DNA of 64,000 nucleotides from Malachius bipustulatus (lineage: Eukaryota > Arthropoda > Insecta > Coleoptera > Melyridae). This document shows positions 21,952 to 33,023 of the stretch, piece after piece. The stretch covers positions 14,107,867 to 14,171,866 of the forward strand of contig OU342630.1 in NCBI GenBank assembly GCA_910589415.1, written 5' to 3'. The number at the start of each line of letters is the position of its first letter. The first letter of the stretch is position 1. Under the pieces are notes generated by a model that made no database searches, was not told the DNA's origin, and was given only the letters and a program-made list of their open reading frames with translations. Position numbers and translations under genes: made by a program.

Positions 21952-23430
21952 TTAGAGGCTTCGGATGGACACAGCTAAAACAGTAGACAAACTATCCGCA
22001 TTAAAATCGCAATCTCTAGATATTTTGTTGATACAGGCCGACATAAAATATACAGGCGATCTCAACAGTACATTGGTTTTTGCCACTCGTAAGGCAAAGG
22101 TTTTTTCATTACGCGAGTTAAGACGTGGCACATGGAAATTAAAAAGCGACAACAATGAGGAGCAGTCAATCCGATCATGAAAGAGGCAGTACAAAAACCT
22201 GACAGCTGTGAGTCCACGACGTTTCTGAAGCGAATGCAGACCATATTGATCTAGTATCAGGTTATAATCAAATCCCCTGGGGAGATACCCTCCACACTCA
22301 GTTTGAGCTGTCTCAAAAACCTCCTCTGCACTCGTTCTAGCTGAGCAATCTGACAGTAGTAATAGGGTGACCAAACCACACTGCAGTATTTCACCTTTGA
22401 CCTAACGTATGAAAAATATAGTATCTTTAACGAATATATGCTGTCAAAGTCACTGCAGTTTCTGTTTATGAAACCAAGCCTTCTTACAGCCGACTTGGTA
22501 ATATATGCAACATGATCAGAGAAAGACAGACTAATATCAAAAATAACACCAAGATCTTTTATAGAATTTGTACGTATGAAGGGAACGGACCCGAAACTGT
22601 AATCAAAGATTAAGCTTTTCTTTTTCCTTGTATAGGAGACCACCCTGAATTTCTGCATATTCATACAAAGATTGTTGTGCCTACACCACTGATGCAACTG
22701 CTCAACATCATTTTGCAACATCTGAGCATCATTCACATCAGTGATCACAGAAAAGATTTTGAGATCGTCTGCAAAGAGCAGCTCATCAGATCTTATGACA
22801 TCGACATCGATAATGTCATTAATAAAAAGCAAGAAAAGCAGCGGTCCCAAGTTTGACCCCTGGGGTACACCAGAAGTGGGTGAGAAAGTATCCGAGATAT
22901 GACCATTGCATAGGACACGTTGCTGTCTGTTATGTTAGACAAATATGAAGTGAAGAACGACAGCAGCCGCGAAGTAAACCCAAACTGATCCTGTTTCCTC
23001 AACAGAACTTCATGATCGATCCGATCAAACGCCTTCGAAAAGTCGGTGTAAACTACATCCACCTGCGCCTGACCATCTAAAGCATCTGGCACAAATTGCA
23101 TGAAGCAAGCTAGGTTAGTGACTGTAGACCGCCCTTCCATAAAACCACGTTGGCAGGGAGAAATTGATTGAGAGATCACAGGATAGATGCGAGAGTACAA
23201 CGACATCTCAAATATTTTGGCGAAGTTATTCAAGATTGAGATGGGTCTATAATTAGCTATGAGAGTTGAATCCCCACTTTTTAAGATCGGGCAGACTTTG
23301 ATTGGCCTACTTCCACACGTCCGGAAAGGTTGAGGTCTTCATGCACAAATTGAAGATGAACACAAGGGGTTGGATAAATACATCCCGGCAGTCTCTGATT
23401 AAATAGCTGGGAATCTGATCTGATAGCTGG
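21952..23430 (-). pseudogene. Reverse transcriptase of a Jockey/CR1-like LINE, frameshifted
   Basis: Minus strand from about 23330 reads an RT start (ILNNFAKIFEMSLYSRI, QRGFMEGRSTVTNL), then VYTDFSKAFDRIDHEVLL with the first catalytic Asp. A frameshift near 22905-22925 leads to GPLLFLLFINDIID and ELLFADDLKIF (FADD catalytic box). The thumb follows (NSIKDLGVIFD, YVRSKVKYCSVVW), then a second frameshift near 22260 and a C-terminal tail to the stop at 21952. Endonuclease and ORF1 are lost by 5' truncation. Two shifts make it inactive. Confidence 0.85.
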
Positions 23431-24069
23431 GAATAGCGTTATTTTGTAACATTACTTTGTTATGATCGAAAAGAACGAACAATGGCAATGGCACAAGTGT
23501 GGGAACTTGGATAGGTAGGTATAAAAAAATACTAGAGAAACAAGTAAACGACTGAAACGAAACAAGGAAACAAGTAACCGAATATCCATGATAACCTCAC
23601 ACATGCGTAGCAAAATAATGTCGATGTTCATGATAAATAAAAATTAAATAATTCTCATTTTCGCAAACCTAAGTTACAGAAAATTAAATGAAAAAAGCCC
23701 ACCCATCAAAATAGACAACTTTCATTATTAAAAATTCATCTATGAATAAAATAATAATAAATAATAAAAAATAAATAATTTTAAAATGAAAAAAAAAATG
23801 CTACATTAATATGAGTCCTCTTGCTTTAAATTTTTTTTCAAGGTAGGTCAGCTAATTATAAGTTTTATTTAAGAGGCGTGATCTGGTAGCTAAACCTAAT
23901 TTTTAGTTATTTTATTATGAATATATTGCTGGTTATAAAATATAAATAAAGTTGTCATCACTTTTGTCCTTGTCAGTTAATTTTATTAGATTTTAATTTT
24001 CAAATTATATAGATATATTCTTATGAATAATGATAATGTTAATCGAGCGGTGAAATTAAAAATGCAAAA
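23431..24069. other. AT-rich intron sequence
   Basis: No feature recognised; composition becomes very AT-rich after 23630. Confidence 0.4.
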
Positions 24070-24450
24070 ATAATTTTAACGGGCATTTCACTCTAACCTA
24101 GGGCTTCCTGAGGCAGACCTGACAAGCAGAGCCATCCAGTCATCTCGAAGCTGTAGACAACGCTGTTTCGGTCTCTTTATGACAGCGTGCTGCCGTTAGT
24201 TCTTGTCTCCGTCGGTAGATGGCAACCAATTTTTGAAGTCACGGAGTTCCGTGTCAATTCTTCATTTATAGGTTGGCTTCCTGGACTGGCCTGGCATGCA
24301 TCCTCTAGTTATTTCTCGATGTGCTGTACTGATGAGGTCATAAAGAGACCGAAACAGCGTTGTCTACAGCTTCGAGATGACTGGATGGCTCTGCGTGTCA
24401 GGTCTGCCTCAGGAAGCCCTAGGTTAGAGCGAAATGCCCGTTAAAATTAT
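24070..24450. mobile_element. Foldback element, 381 bp, GC-richer
   Basis: Arms 24070-24184 and 24337-24450 are almost exact reverse complements (ATAATTTTAACGGGCATTTC, CCTAGGGCTTCCTGAGGCAG, CGAAGCTGTAGACAACGCTG, TTTCGGTCTCTTTATGAC) around about 150 bp of unpaired sequence. It is GC-richer than the surrounding intron, so probably introduced from elsewhere. No clear target duplication. The open frame at 24187-24444 is not supported as a gene. Confidence 0.8.
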
Positions 24451-25095
24451 TTTATATTCTTATGTAAATACTTGAGTTCTATACAATCATGTTCCCGATA
24501 CCTCTTCTATCTAACTCTCCAATACCCGAAACCTGCATACAATATGAACCTGAGACCTGAGCGATTGTCGCTTCTAAACATTCCAAGCTAAATAATGTGA
24601 TGTGAGAATGAGAATGTGATATGCAATGTAATGTAACGCAAAGGAGAAGAAAGACGAAAGTTATCTACAGAAGCAGAAGTTATAATTACACAATTATGGA
24701 ATGGAACGAATGATGGAATGGAACTAACAGAAGAAATAACTTATAAATAACTTGTCGACAAGGAACGGTTAGGTTCAGAGTTATGCAAATAACGAATAAC
24801 CTATCGTACAGGGAACGCAACGTAACGTTACAAAAAAATAATGTTCCGAAATAACGTTAGGTATAACATCTCATCACTACTTTTCACATAGTATCCTATG
24901 TTGAAATAAATAAAAAGTTGAGATAGGGAAATGTAAACCGTTTTTGGAGCCGTTTTCATTGTGAACTGATTTGAAAATTTAAAATGACGATTTCATTTGT
25001 TTATAACTCATAAGCTACTCAATTTAAACTCCAACTGTGAAAACCATTCTTACTGATTTTGTTGACAATTTAAAAATGTAATAATATACAGGGTA

Positions 25096-25155
25096 CAGGG
25101 TGTCCTATTTAAAATAACAAAGCTATATGCCGCACAGCAATATTGGGCCACCCTG
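25096..25155. mobile_element. Tiny MITE with CAGGGTGTCC ends
   Basis: CAGGGTGTCC at the left and GGCCACCCTG at the right, each bordered by TA, only 60 bp apart. It has the end type of the foldback group with almost all interior lost. A second TACAGGG just before it (25087) could be the true left end. Confidence 0.5.
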
Positions 25156-25285
25156 TATTGCTGAAAATAATTTTAGGTTATAGGTCCCTTCAAACCATAC
25201 AACTTTTCTCTCACATCTTTTTTTCTATCCACAATGGAAAATGGGAGAGTCGCTAGGAAAGAACAACGCACTAATGTGGGACCCT

Positions 25286-25721
25286 AAACATGGTAAGGTG
25301 ATGATTAAGGAGCCCTCTCAAAACCTTGCCAGACAGATACTGCAACTAAACAGAATGCAGATTAGAACGGTGGTGGGTCTTCGCACAGGACACTGCCACC
25401 TAAGAGTACACCTACATAAGCTGGGGATATACAGAGAAGAACCAGTTTGTAGACTGCAATGAAGAAGACGGGACCTTCTCATGTGATATTCGAGTGTCCA
25501 GCACTCGCAAGAACGCGCTATGCGGTCCTGGGACTCCTCAGCCCCGGGAGCCTGCTGGCGGAAAAGACCTTGGTTAGCGGACTGCTGAACCTTGTCAAAG
25601 TAACGGAGTTCTTCTAACCAAGGAAAATCTAAATGTGAGAAATACAATAAGCCCGCTGGCTTCAGTGTTTGGGACCACATAAACCATCTCTCACATTTAG
25701 TTAAAATACCAATACCAATAC
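25286..25721 (+). mobile_element. 5'-truncated LINE copy with TACCAA tail and 13-bp target duplication
   Basis: Begins inside the ORF2 C-terminal region (KHGKVMIKEPSQNLARQILQ) and ends with (ATACCA)n. AATGTGGGACCCT occurs directly before it (25273-25285) and directly after its tail (25722-25734): a 13-bp target site duplication that fixes both ends. It is closely similar to the minus-strand copy at 38216-39396, in opposite orientation. The coding part is broken near 25460 (CRLQ-stop where the relative has CRLCNEEDET). It lies in the host intron about 100 bp before the last exon. Confidence 0.95.
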
Positions 25722-25822
25722 CAATGTGGGACCCTGTAGATTGATAATAGTTATTTTATCATAATCAAATTGCAGTATTTCCAACCAAGCCAGGTCAATT
25801 ATTAATATGAGGTTCTTTACAG

Positions 25823-25925
25823 GGAAAATGACTCAGACCCGGATGAACTTTGTGATCCTGAACCTGAAATGGACGAAGAGATCCAAGCAGCTTTCAAGGA
25901 ATTCGTTAAATATAGTAAGCGATAG
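25823..25925 (+). CDS. Last exon of the acidic protein gene begun at 18772
   Basis: Acceptor GGTTCTTTACAG at 25811-25822. The first base completes the Gly codon split at 18912; the exon then reads ENDSDPDELCDPEPEMDEEI and QAAFKEFVKYSKR to a TAG at 25923-25925. The phases agree, both exons are strongly acidic, and both splice sites are near consensus. The protein therefore ends in an acidic stretch followed by a short basic tail. Product not recognised. About 550 bp of AT-rich 3' flank with several possible poly(A) signals follows, before the LINE at 26470. Confidence 0.75.
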
Positions 25926-26469
25926 TTTAGTAGAGATAGGTGTAACATTAAATTTTTGTGATGTATCTTAAATTATTTTATTAAAAAATGTTAGTTTCAT
26001 TTAATTTTGTACATTATTCGGTCACATATATGTTTCATATGTAGAGTAAAGTGGGGGAGAGAGAAGTGTTTTTAAATGTTTGTGACTAATTTTTGTTTCT
26101 CTGTAAACTAATGTAATTATTATTATCCTAGGAGCTATATTGAAATCATGCTTTCTTTAAAAATACATTAATTTAGCTCCCATACCTTATGTTTACAATT
26201 TCCCCCTCCATTCATGAAAAATTAGGTATATATTTCATGCATAATTTGTAAGTATGGTGTGTGATCTCGTAGAGAAACTTTCATGGGGCGAATGCCTACA
26301 AACAGATCTGTATGACGTGCATTGTATATGTTTTTAAGTAATATTAATGTGTGTGTATGTTGAATGTTTTGGCTACGGAAACTACGTCCATCCGCGTGTT
26401 TTCCAATAGTTTATGGTATACTTTTAATTAGAGACGGTTTTTTAAATTAGTTTAATAATTATACAAATT
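25926..26469 (+). other. Probable 3' UTR and flank of the acidic protein gene
   Basis: AT-rich sequence without coding. ATTAAA-like motifs near 25950-25985 could serve for polyadenylation. I cannot fix the transcript end. Confidence 0.4.
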
Positions 26470-26491
26470 TCTTTTTATCGTCTACTTATGC

Positions 26492-27100
26492 TTAAATGTC
26501 CAGATTGCTGTTTTTTATATGTCTGACCAGTCTTTTTAATTCATCTGTGTTGGGGGTTCTTAGAATTTGTGTGAGGTTGAAAGGTAGGGTCATAGTGTCA
26601 TTGTAATATATGTCTTTCGTGTATCTGTCTGTTTCGTTAGAGTTCAGTCTGCAGTTCAGAATCATATGTTCTGCGTCCCCAATTTCTCCACAACGGCAGT
26701 TTGGGGAGTCTGACAATCCTATTTTGTTTAGGTGTTGGGGTACCCGTCCATGGTTACATCTCAGTCTAGTTACCGTACTTATTTCTGTTCTGTTCAAATT
26801 CATATTTTTGAACCATGGTTTTCTGAGAGGAGTTTCTTGTATATTTTTTATATAGAATAATCCTTTTGTGCCGTTGGTATATTCTGTCGACTATATCCTA
26901 CTTACTTTATCTTTCATGCGAGCCATTATGTCTTGACAAGAGTATTTATAGTCTACTAGCGTTCCTTTTCTTATGGCTTCTTTTGCCATTTTGTCTACTA
27001 TTTTGTTGTTTTTTACTCCACAGTGCGCTTTGACCCACACTAAGGAGATTTTTTTACCCTTGTTTCTGGCTTTATTTAATTCTATTAAGATTCTATTTAC
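26492..27100 (-). pseudogene. LINE RNase H end and C-terminal Cys/His motif
   Basis: Reads SLVWVKAHCGVKNNKIVDKM and AKEAIRKGT (the His/Asp end of an RNase H fold), then after a break TEISTVTRLRCNHGRVPQHL and CRCGEIGDAEHMILNC, ending at 26492. This is the usual C-terminal region of RNase-H-bearing LINE ORF2. It is only distantly similar to the copies at 17.4 and 38.3 kb, so a different family. Broken by a stop near 26895. Confidence 0.75.
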
Positions 27101-27282
27101 ATAATATATTTGATGAATTTTTATTGGGATTTAGGTTCTAATTTAAATTTGCCACTAAAGATTCTTTACAGAACAAATTAGAAAAACTTTCGTTTAAATT
27201 AGAACCTAAATCCCAATAAAAATTCATCAAATATATTATATAATCAAATAAGTGGTTCAATAAAAATAATTATAAATCTAAT
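27101..27282. mobile_element. 182-bp insertion with 12-bp target duplication and internal palindrome
   Basis: GATTCTATTTAC lies at 27089-27100 and again at 27283-27294 in otherwise continuous LINE sequence. The insert contains arms 27101-27147 and 27193-27239 that are exact reverse complements (ATAATATATTTGATGAATTT outermost, TTTAGGTTCTAATTTAAA innermost), then 43 bp of unpaired AT-rich sequence. A 12-bp duplication is usual for target-primed retroposition, not for a cut-and-paste foldback. Confidence 0.85.
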
Positions 27283-27915
27283 GATTCTATTTACGATATA
27301 GTTGTGGTTTCTCCCGCTCATCATTCTTTGCATACTAACAGCACTGGTAGGGCTTTCTCTGCTCAACGCTAACGGAACTGTGTTGGTTTGTATGACATCT
27401 CTAAATTCTACCAGTTCCCCATATACCTCAGTCAATAGTGGGGACATCTGCCAGTAGTTTTGTGTCAGGTCTGCAATGTATAGCCGATGTATTTTGTCTG
27501 TTAAAGTACTGTTGTGACTGAATAACTTTAGTGCAAATCGATTTGTGAAATTTCTTCTTCTGTATTTGAGAGGCATTTCTCCTATCTCGCTCATCATATG
27601 TGTTATCGGGGTAGATCTTCAGGTCCCAAATATTAGTCTAATACATTTATTTTGAGCTGTATTGATTTTATTGAGATGATCATATAGAATGGCTCTCTTT
27701 AATGGATCTCTTAAAATATTGGTTGACTTTTCCAGTTGGGCTGAGAGTCATTCCAGATGATTGTTCCACAACAATTTTTTTATCTAATGTTATTCCTAAA
27801 TATGTTATATTGGATTCTATCGCGAATTCTATGTCATTCAAATTTTTCTTTCTGAACTGCTTTGGTGTTTCCTTGAAAATATGCATACTTTTGATTTTTT
27901 TCTGACATCTGAAGA

Positions 27916-28508
27916 CCTAGGTCAGATAACTAGCCTCTCAAGCCGGCTACCTCTGTATTCATTTTGAAGTAATATCAATAATAGTCTGTTTATATTCACT
28001 CCATATAGATTACCTTGATACAAAATTATGATACAGAGTACGGAAACTAAACTTCCCTCTCTGTCCGATTGCTACCAATCTGAGAGAGAATAGGATACCT
28101 CCCATCAGTATAGTGACTTTTTAGTTACTTCTCATGGTTGATTTCTGTGCTGGAGCGAACATAGAACAGATACATAGACGTAACAAGTGATTGACAGACA
28201 GAAGATTATTGATTAATAATGTTTTTTTCATTATTAATTAATTTTGCGTGATAAAAAATAATATTACCTATGCGGATCGTGTAACAATGTAAACTTTGAC
28301 AGTTCGACAATAAATAATTGTGGCTGCACGTCAAAATGAGTCGCTTCTGCCGAATTTAAATTTTTTGGCATTGGATGATGAGTCTGGTGTTGATAAGCGT
28401 TTTCTTTAATGATCTTTCTTTAATGTTCTCTTTAAGCAACTCAATTTCCTTAGAAATAAATGGACAGACTTATTGCGAAAATTCAATCACGAAAGGTATT
28501 ACTACTGG
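27916..28508. other. No recognised gene
   Basis: Unique-looking AT-rich sequence between the LINE fragment and the next foldback. Nothing supported. Confidence 0.4.
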
Positions 28509-28973
28509 GTAATCCTCCACTTGACGTCGCCGCTATATTGCGTGTGCGCGGAATATCAGATCAGCTGCTGGCAGTTTAGAATACCAAATGCGTGCATAGT
28601 TGCCAGCTTTATTTACAATACCTATATTTGCAGGATCTTCCTATTATCAAATAATGAACTTTTTAATCTTGATGATCAGGTCTTTGGTCAGGGTAGTTTT
28701 TTTTTCATTTTAGGGACATTTGAAACAAAAAAAAAACTACCCTGACCAAAGGACCTGACATGAAATGTGTTTTTATCATGCATTAATAATAATTTGTTGA
28801 TTATCAACAAGGTAATTAATTATTATCAAGATTAAAAAGTTAATTATTTGATAATATGTAGGTATTGTAAATAAAGCTGGCAACTATGCATGCATTTGTT
28901 GTTCTAAACTGTCAGCTGACCTGATATATTCCGCGCACGCGCAATACAGCGGCGACGTCAAGTGGAGGATTAC
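28509..28973. mobile_element. Foldback element ending GTAATCCTCCACTTGACG
   Basis: Arms of about 165-200 bp (28509-28676, 28757-28973) pair as reverse complements: GTAATCCTCCACTTGACGTC at the ends, then GCGTGTGCGCGGAATATCAG and GCCAGCTTTATTTACAATAC blocks. A second palindrome (28677-28756) occupies the middle. The termini are CpG-rich. No shared motif with the CAGGGTG group and no target duplication evident. Confidence 0.85.
28677..28756. repeat. Inner palindrome AGGTC(C)TTTGGTCAGGGTAG
   Basis: TCTTTGGTCAGGGTAGTTTT and its reverse complement (CTACCCTGACCAAAG) face each other over about 30 bp, in the loop of the larger foldback. Either the loop of the parent or a tiny nested element. Confidence 0.8.
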
Positions 28974-31364
28974 GAGTCTGGATGTTTATAATGTTATAAT
29001 GCAGATTTATTAATACAAGAAAATAGGTACCTGGCAAATTTGTCTTCCAGGGTAAGTCTGTCAGTTTGGCCGCTGCATATATTCATCTTCCATGCATTTA
29101 ATTTTATTCATCGATCCACAGGGTAATTAAATTAAACAGTTAGATCATTTCGTTATATTTCTTGGTCGACTATAATCAGAAAATTTTTTAAATAGATATT
29201 TTAATAATTATTGAAATGCACGTCAATGAGAGTAGTTGTGAATCTCGATGGAAACCGAACAGAATCAGATGAACCAACTTAAACGTGAGAAAGTAACTAC
29301 AACGTAAAAAGAGACGACCGACGAAAATGACACTAACCTTCCGTACTCTTATCAATAAAAATCTGTCAATATCTAGGCACTCTAACCCCATATAAGCTAA
29401 AAGAATGGAACCAAAATGATTATTTTTTTTACTTTTATTAAATGAAGAGAACATTCTGGATACCTACGTAATGATAAATGAATAAAAACAATTGTTTTTC
29501 TTGGTTAGTTGTGTGTTGTGTGGCATAACTCTTGTTTCTCCAGCAGAATGAAACTTTCTCGCTTTTCATCATAATAGAGTTTTACATTTCAAGAAGATCA
29601 TGAGAATGACAATCCGAGTAGAAATACTGGAAGCTATTTTTTTGCTCCCCATCACAATGACAAATCGGCCATAAACCCAATTATATTTCTCACCTCTTTT
29701 CTATCAAAACCTTTTTGTTTTCTTTTATGAAGTTATTGCATCTGCACACTTCCGCCTTCAATGGCTCTAGTCCAGGACATCCACAGAGATACCCATATTC
29801 ATTTCACGGAATCATCTCTTTCGGCGATATCAAATGCTGGGGGTAGTTGTAAACAATGATTCATTTGCTGTTGTGACGAGAAAATTATAAATTGAGGGTA
29901 ACTTTAAAAAGCTTCAGTTACACAATAACGTAGTTCATGTTTATCCATTGTTACTTTCTGATAAAGTTATATTGTTTTTATGTTTTTCACTTGTTATTTT
30001 TACCAGTGTATGTAAATACAGACTATTTGTTATTTATTAAGCTTTGACAGAAACTGGCGGTATGCGGTAATGCGCAATGCAAAATCCCATCTAAGATGAG
30101 ATGGATCGGTTTAAAAATATAATTAAGTTCTGTTTCCAATTACCCCAGTTTCACAATAATTTCTCCACTTTACTCTACTTGTTACTTGAAAAAGACACAC
30201 CATACGTAATACTATACAAGATTTCATAAAAATTGTTTCCAAAAGTAAGAGATTCTCCTAAAGCTATATTGACAAATAACTGGCAGCTTTCTTACCTTTG
30301 AAGTTTTTCTTTGCAATCAGGGAGGGTTGAAAAATAAGTTTAAATAATATTAACAATGTTTCTTAAACATGTAAATACTAGTATTGCGAATTGTATTGTG
30401 ACTGTAGAAAAAAATTAGGAGAACTAGAACTAGGTAAATGTCTTGAAAATAAAACCATTAGGTATTACAGGAAATTATTTTAACAGTATTTTTTAGTTTT
30501 CTCTCATAAAATGAGTTATAAATGTTCCTATCTTAAAGTTATATTTTGAAAAAAGAATAAGATGGAAATCTGGTGGTGTGTCATTTTGTAATTACTTCTA
30601 TTAATCATAATATAAATTTCTCTCTACTACTATAATAGAGGTCATGTTATAAATAATCATAATATACAGAGGTACTGATACCTACCTACTTTTATACTGA
30701 GGTTTCTTTAATAATATTTTAAGTTTTGAAGTACAAAAATGAACTTCTTTGAGTGAGGCATGATTTGAAGAACTTAACTTATTAATTTCTGCTTTGGCTT
30801 AATAATCTTAAACAGTACAATTATTAATACATGTGCTGTGTACCTTCATGAGAACTTATTTAGTTTTATTTAAAATATGGTAAATAAAAAGGCTCATCTC
30901 AGTCTAGTTTGTTTTTGTACACACAGTTTTAAGACATTAATTTGAACATATTTTGTATATATATGTATTTCGAAAAAAGCCCGGGAATTATTTTAGGCTT
31001 CTTAGCTTACCTTTATTTATTTTATTTACTGTTAGTTTTATTATGCAATAATTGCTTCATATAGACAGTCTCCATTCACATATCTAACATCGTTGATAAT
31101 TTTTGCAACTTTTGATCAAAATTTAATAATGATTGAGGACTTTCCTATGTGGCATAATGTGCTTTGTTCGAACGGCAATGATCTCTGACACACTAATTTT
31201 ATGTATTCTAAGAAGGGGGCAATACTGGCGTGAACTCTCTTCAATGGTAAATTAATTCGGCTTTGCTGAGTATAGAAAATGAAGACTTTGGGTTTTGTAT
31301 TTTGTCCACAGAACCTGTCGGTGGTAACTTTAACACTGTTAAAAGTTCGGTTTTAATAAAGTGC
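28974..31364. other. AT-rich, apparently unique sequence
   Basis: About 2.4 kb without repeats, exons or RNAs that I can recognise. Short open frames (such as 29188-29454) lack coding character. Confidence 0.4.
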
Positions 31365-31487
31365 TCGCCTTTGTAAAGCAAAATAACATTTTGTAAAGAT
31401 AACACACTGTTGTTAGTCCTACAGCCTGATATGGTACTCTCGGAGTGTTATCTTTGACACCTTGTTATCTTGCTTTATAAAACCGGG
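31365..31487. mobile_element. Small MITE-like inverted repeat
   Basis: CGCCTTTGTAAAGCAAAATA with AGATAACACAC on the left, and GTGTTATCTTTGAC with TTGTTATCTTGCTTTATAAA on the right, are imperfect reverse complements around a short loop. Ends are not precisely definable. Confidence 0.55.
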
Positions 31488-31689
31488 CATTAATGTTTTA
31501 CATGTTTTCTGACTAATAAATACATAAATCAATACTTCATTATAGATTTCTTAAAAAAAAACCTTTCTTTACCTGACAATAGTGTTCTCACAAATACCTT
31601 ATAAATGAATAAATGCATTGTCTACCTCCATGCTACAATTATTACACCACAGATGAACACATATTGGTCTGATAATGCTGGAAACAAAT

Positions 31690-31834
31690 TATACTCTCTT
31701 GTAGAAGAGTTAATTACCAACAAAAATAAAATATAATTAACTCTCCTTGAAAATGTTCACCATATTTTCCAAATTTGAAATTTAAAATCTGTAATTATCT
31801 GAAATATTTTTAATTACTTTCGTGCAACCGGCCC
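31690..31834. repeat. Half copy of the GGGCCGGTTGCAC MITE
   Basis: The right end TTTCGTGCAACCGGCCC with following TTA matches the right terminus of the MITE at 14312-14547, including the TAATTATCTG subterminal block. The left half is not recognisable, so the copy is truncated. Confidence 0.55.
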
Positions 31835-31875
31835 TTAGTGTCTGAAAGTTGGACTGATCGGGTTGAAGTTTCATA

Positions 31876-31893
31876 GGGGGGGGGGGGGGGGGG
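31876..31893 (+). repeat. Run of 18 G
   Basis: Homopolymeric G tract in AT-rich surroundings. It could fold as a G-quadruplex, and its length is prone to sequencing and replication error. Confidence 0.95.
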
Positions 31894-32113
31894 TACCTCG
31901 ACACTCAAATACTACCCACTGCAAATGGACAGCATCCGATAATTTTAAGAATTAGAAAATTGTATACATATTTAACCAATTATTGCCGATAAAGTATATT
32001 ATTTTGATCAGCTTCTTGGGATTTAGGTTCCGGCTTGAGAGTTTTAAAAATGTATTTAGAATACAGAGGCTTGGTCTATTCTTGTATTCTTGGTCTATAT
32101 GGTATAAACATAT

Positions 32114-32430
32114 ACAGTGTGTCCCAAATTGAGTAGGATTGCATGGCTATCTTTGTTATTAATAAAGATAAAATTTTGGTGAAATGGGCAATGCTATGCA
32201 GTATATTATGTGATTCAGATTCTGTTGAGAAATCCCTAACAATTCCGAAGATATTAGGAAAAACCCAAAAAAATCTGTTTTCAAAAAAGTCACTTTCGCG
32301 GTTTTATAGGGATAATAACTTTATTTTATTTTGTATTTTATCATAAAAAATTGCATTTTCTTTTCTGCTTCCAATGATGTACGACAATCTAGATTTGCAG
32401 GTAATAATTTGCTGCGAATTTGAAAATTAT
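32114..32430 (+). repeat. Single CAGTGTGTCCCAAA terminus
   Basis: TATACAGTGTGTCCCAAATT has the form of a foldback end at a TA, but I find no matching inverted right end. Probably a half-copy. The frame at 32143-32346 inside it is not a gene. Confidence 0.4.
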
Positions 32431-32524
32431 TATATTACACTAAGTAGGTCATGAAAACAAAAGCCTTATGTTGTCATGCCAAATAATATTAGTCGCATTA
32501 GTATAAAGCACATAAAGTGCAATT

Positions 32525-32754
32525 ACTAGCCTGTTGAATGGGGTCAGAGTATACCCCCATCCAGAGTACCAGACAAACGCAGACACGTGTTTCGCCCTAG
32601 ATAATTAACTCCTTAGCTCATTCAAAGAAATGACACTTTCGCGACAGTTCCAGTCACGTGCCAGGAATGACACACTGACGGACAGTGTGCGTTCTATTAA
32701 ATACCAGAGTGGTTTCGCGAACTATCTGACATTTCCAGAATCCACGGCCAGGGA
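32525..32754. repeat. GC-richer segment resembling a dispersed repeat
   Basis: A TAGCCTGTTGAATGGGGTC start and ACACGTGTTTCGCCCTAGA block resemble, loosely, the segment at 33889-34190 (TAGCCTGTCGTATTGGAGTC, GGCCGTTTCGGTCTCATTAG). Probably old copies of one element family. No coding. Confidence 0.35.
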
Positions 32755-33023
32755 TGTAAAGGCGGAGCTGTCGGCGCTCTAGCAGTAATAGTAGTAACTT
32801 GGACGTTGGAAGTGAAGTCTGAAGTATATAGAGTAAGGAAGTCAGTGGTGATATAAATCGGATTGTGAAGTATAGACCAGTGGTGTAATATTCGTGAGTG
32901 GAGACAAGAGGACAGCTGGTTATTGATTATTTAGATTTAGAGGTTATAAGTCGTATTTGTGTTGGAGAATAAACACATTTTCAGACTTTAGTGGTGATTT
33001 TATAATTGTGAGACCCGTAACAA
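32755..33023 (+). repeat. Candidate solo LTR
   Basis: Begins TGTAAAGGCGGAGCTGTCGG and ends GAGACCCGTAACA, with AATAAA about 55 bp before the end, giving TG...CA boundaries and an R/U5-like layout. No flanking duplication and no second copy is seen, so this rests on form alone. Confidence 0.3.

Larger units (their letters stand above)
19393..23430 (-). mobile_element. 5'-truncated Jockey/CR1-like LINE, split by a foldback insertion
   Basis: Minus-strand LINE with RT coding at 21952-23430 and a 3' UTR that runs to 21873. It continues on the far side of the 19494-21870 foldback at 19491-19393, ending in GGCAATAAATATTATTATTG and an ATT/GTT-rich tail, the typical polyadenylation-like end of such elements. 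Removing the foldback with one TA joins the two halves directly. It lies in the intron between 18912 and 25823, antisense to the host gene. Its 5' end stops within the first RT motifs near 23430. Confidence 0.8.
26470..27915 (-). mobile_element. Decayed LINE fragment interrupted by a small insertion
   Basis: Minus strand from 27915: RT thumb (MHIFKETPKQFRKKNLNDIE, NITYLGITLDKK), linker (SEIGEMPLKYRRRNFTNRFA), then the 27101-27282 insertion, then the RNase H end and C-terminal Cys/His part down to 26492. ORF2 has several frameshifts and stops. The insertion is flanked by GATTCTATTTAC on both sides. No element tail or outer target duplication was found. Confidence 0.8.

Noticed and set aside
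24187..24444. An 85-codon plus frame
   Set aside because: It runs through the loop and right arm of a foldback and has no protein-like motif.
32755..33023. LTR retrotransposon or endogenous viral element
   Set aside because: Only an LTR-like form is seen; no gag, pol or env frame is present anywhere in the window.
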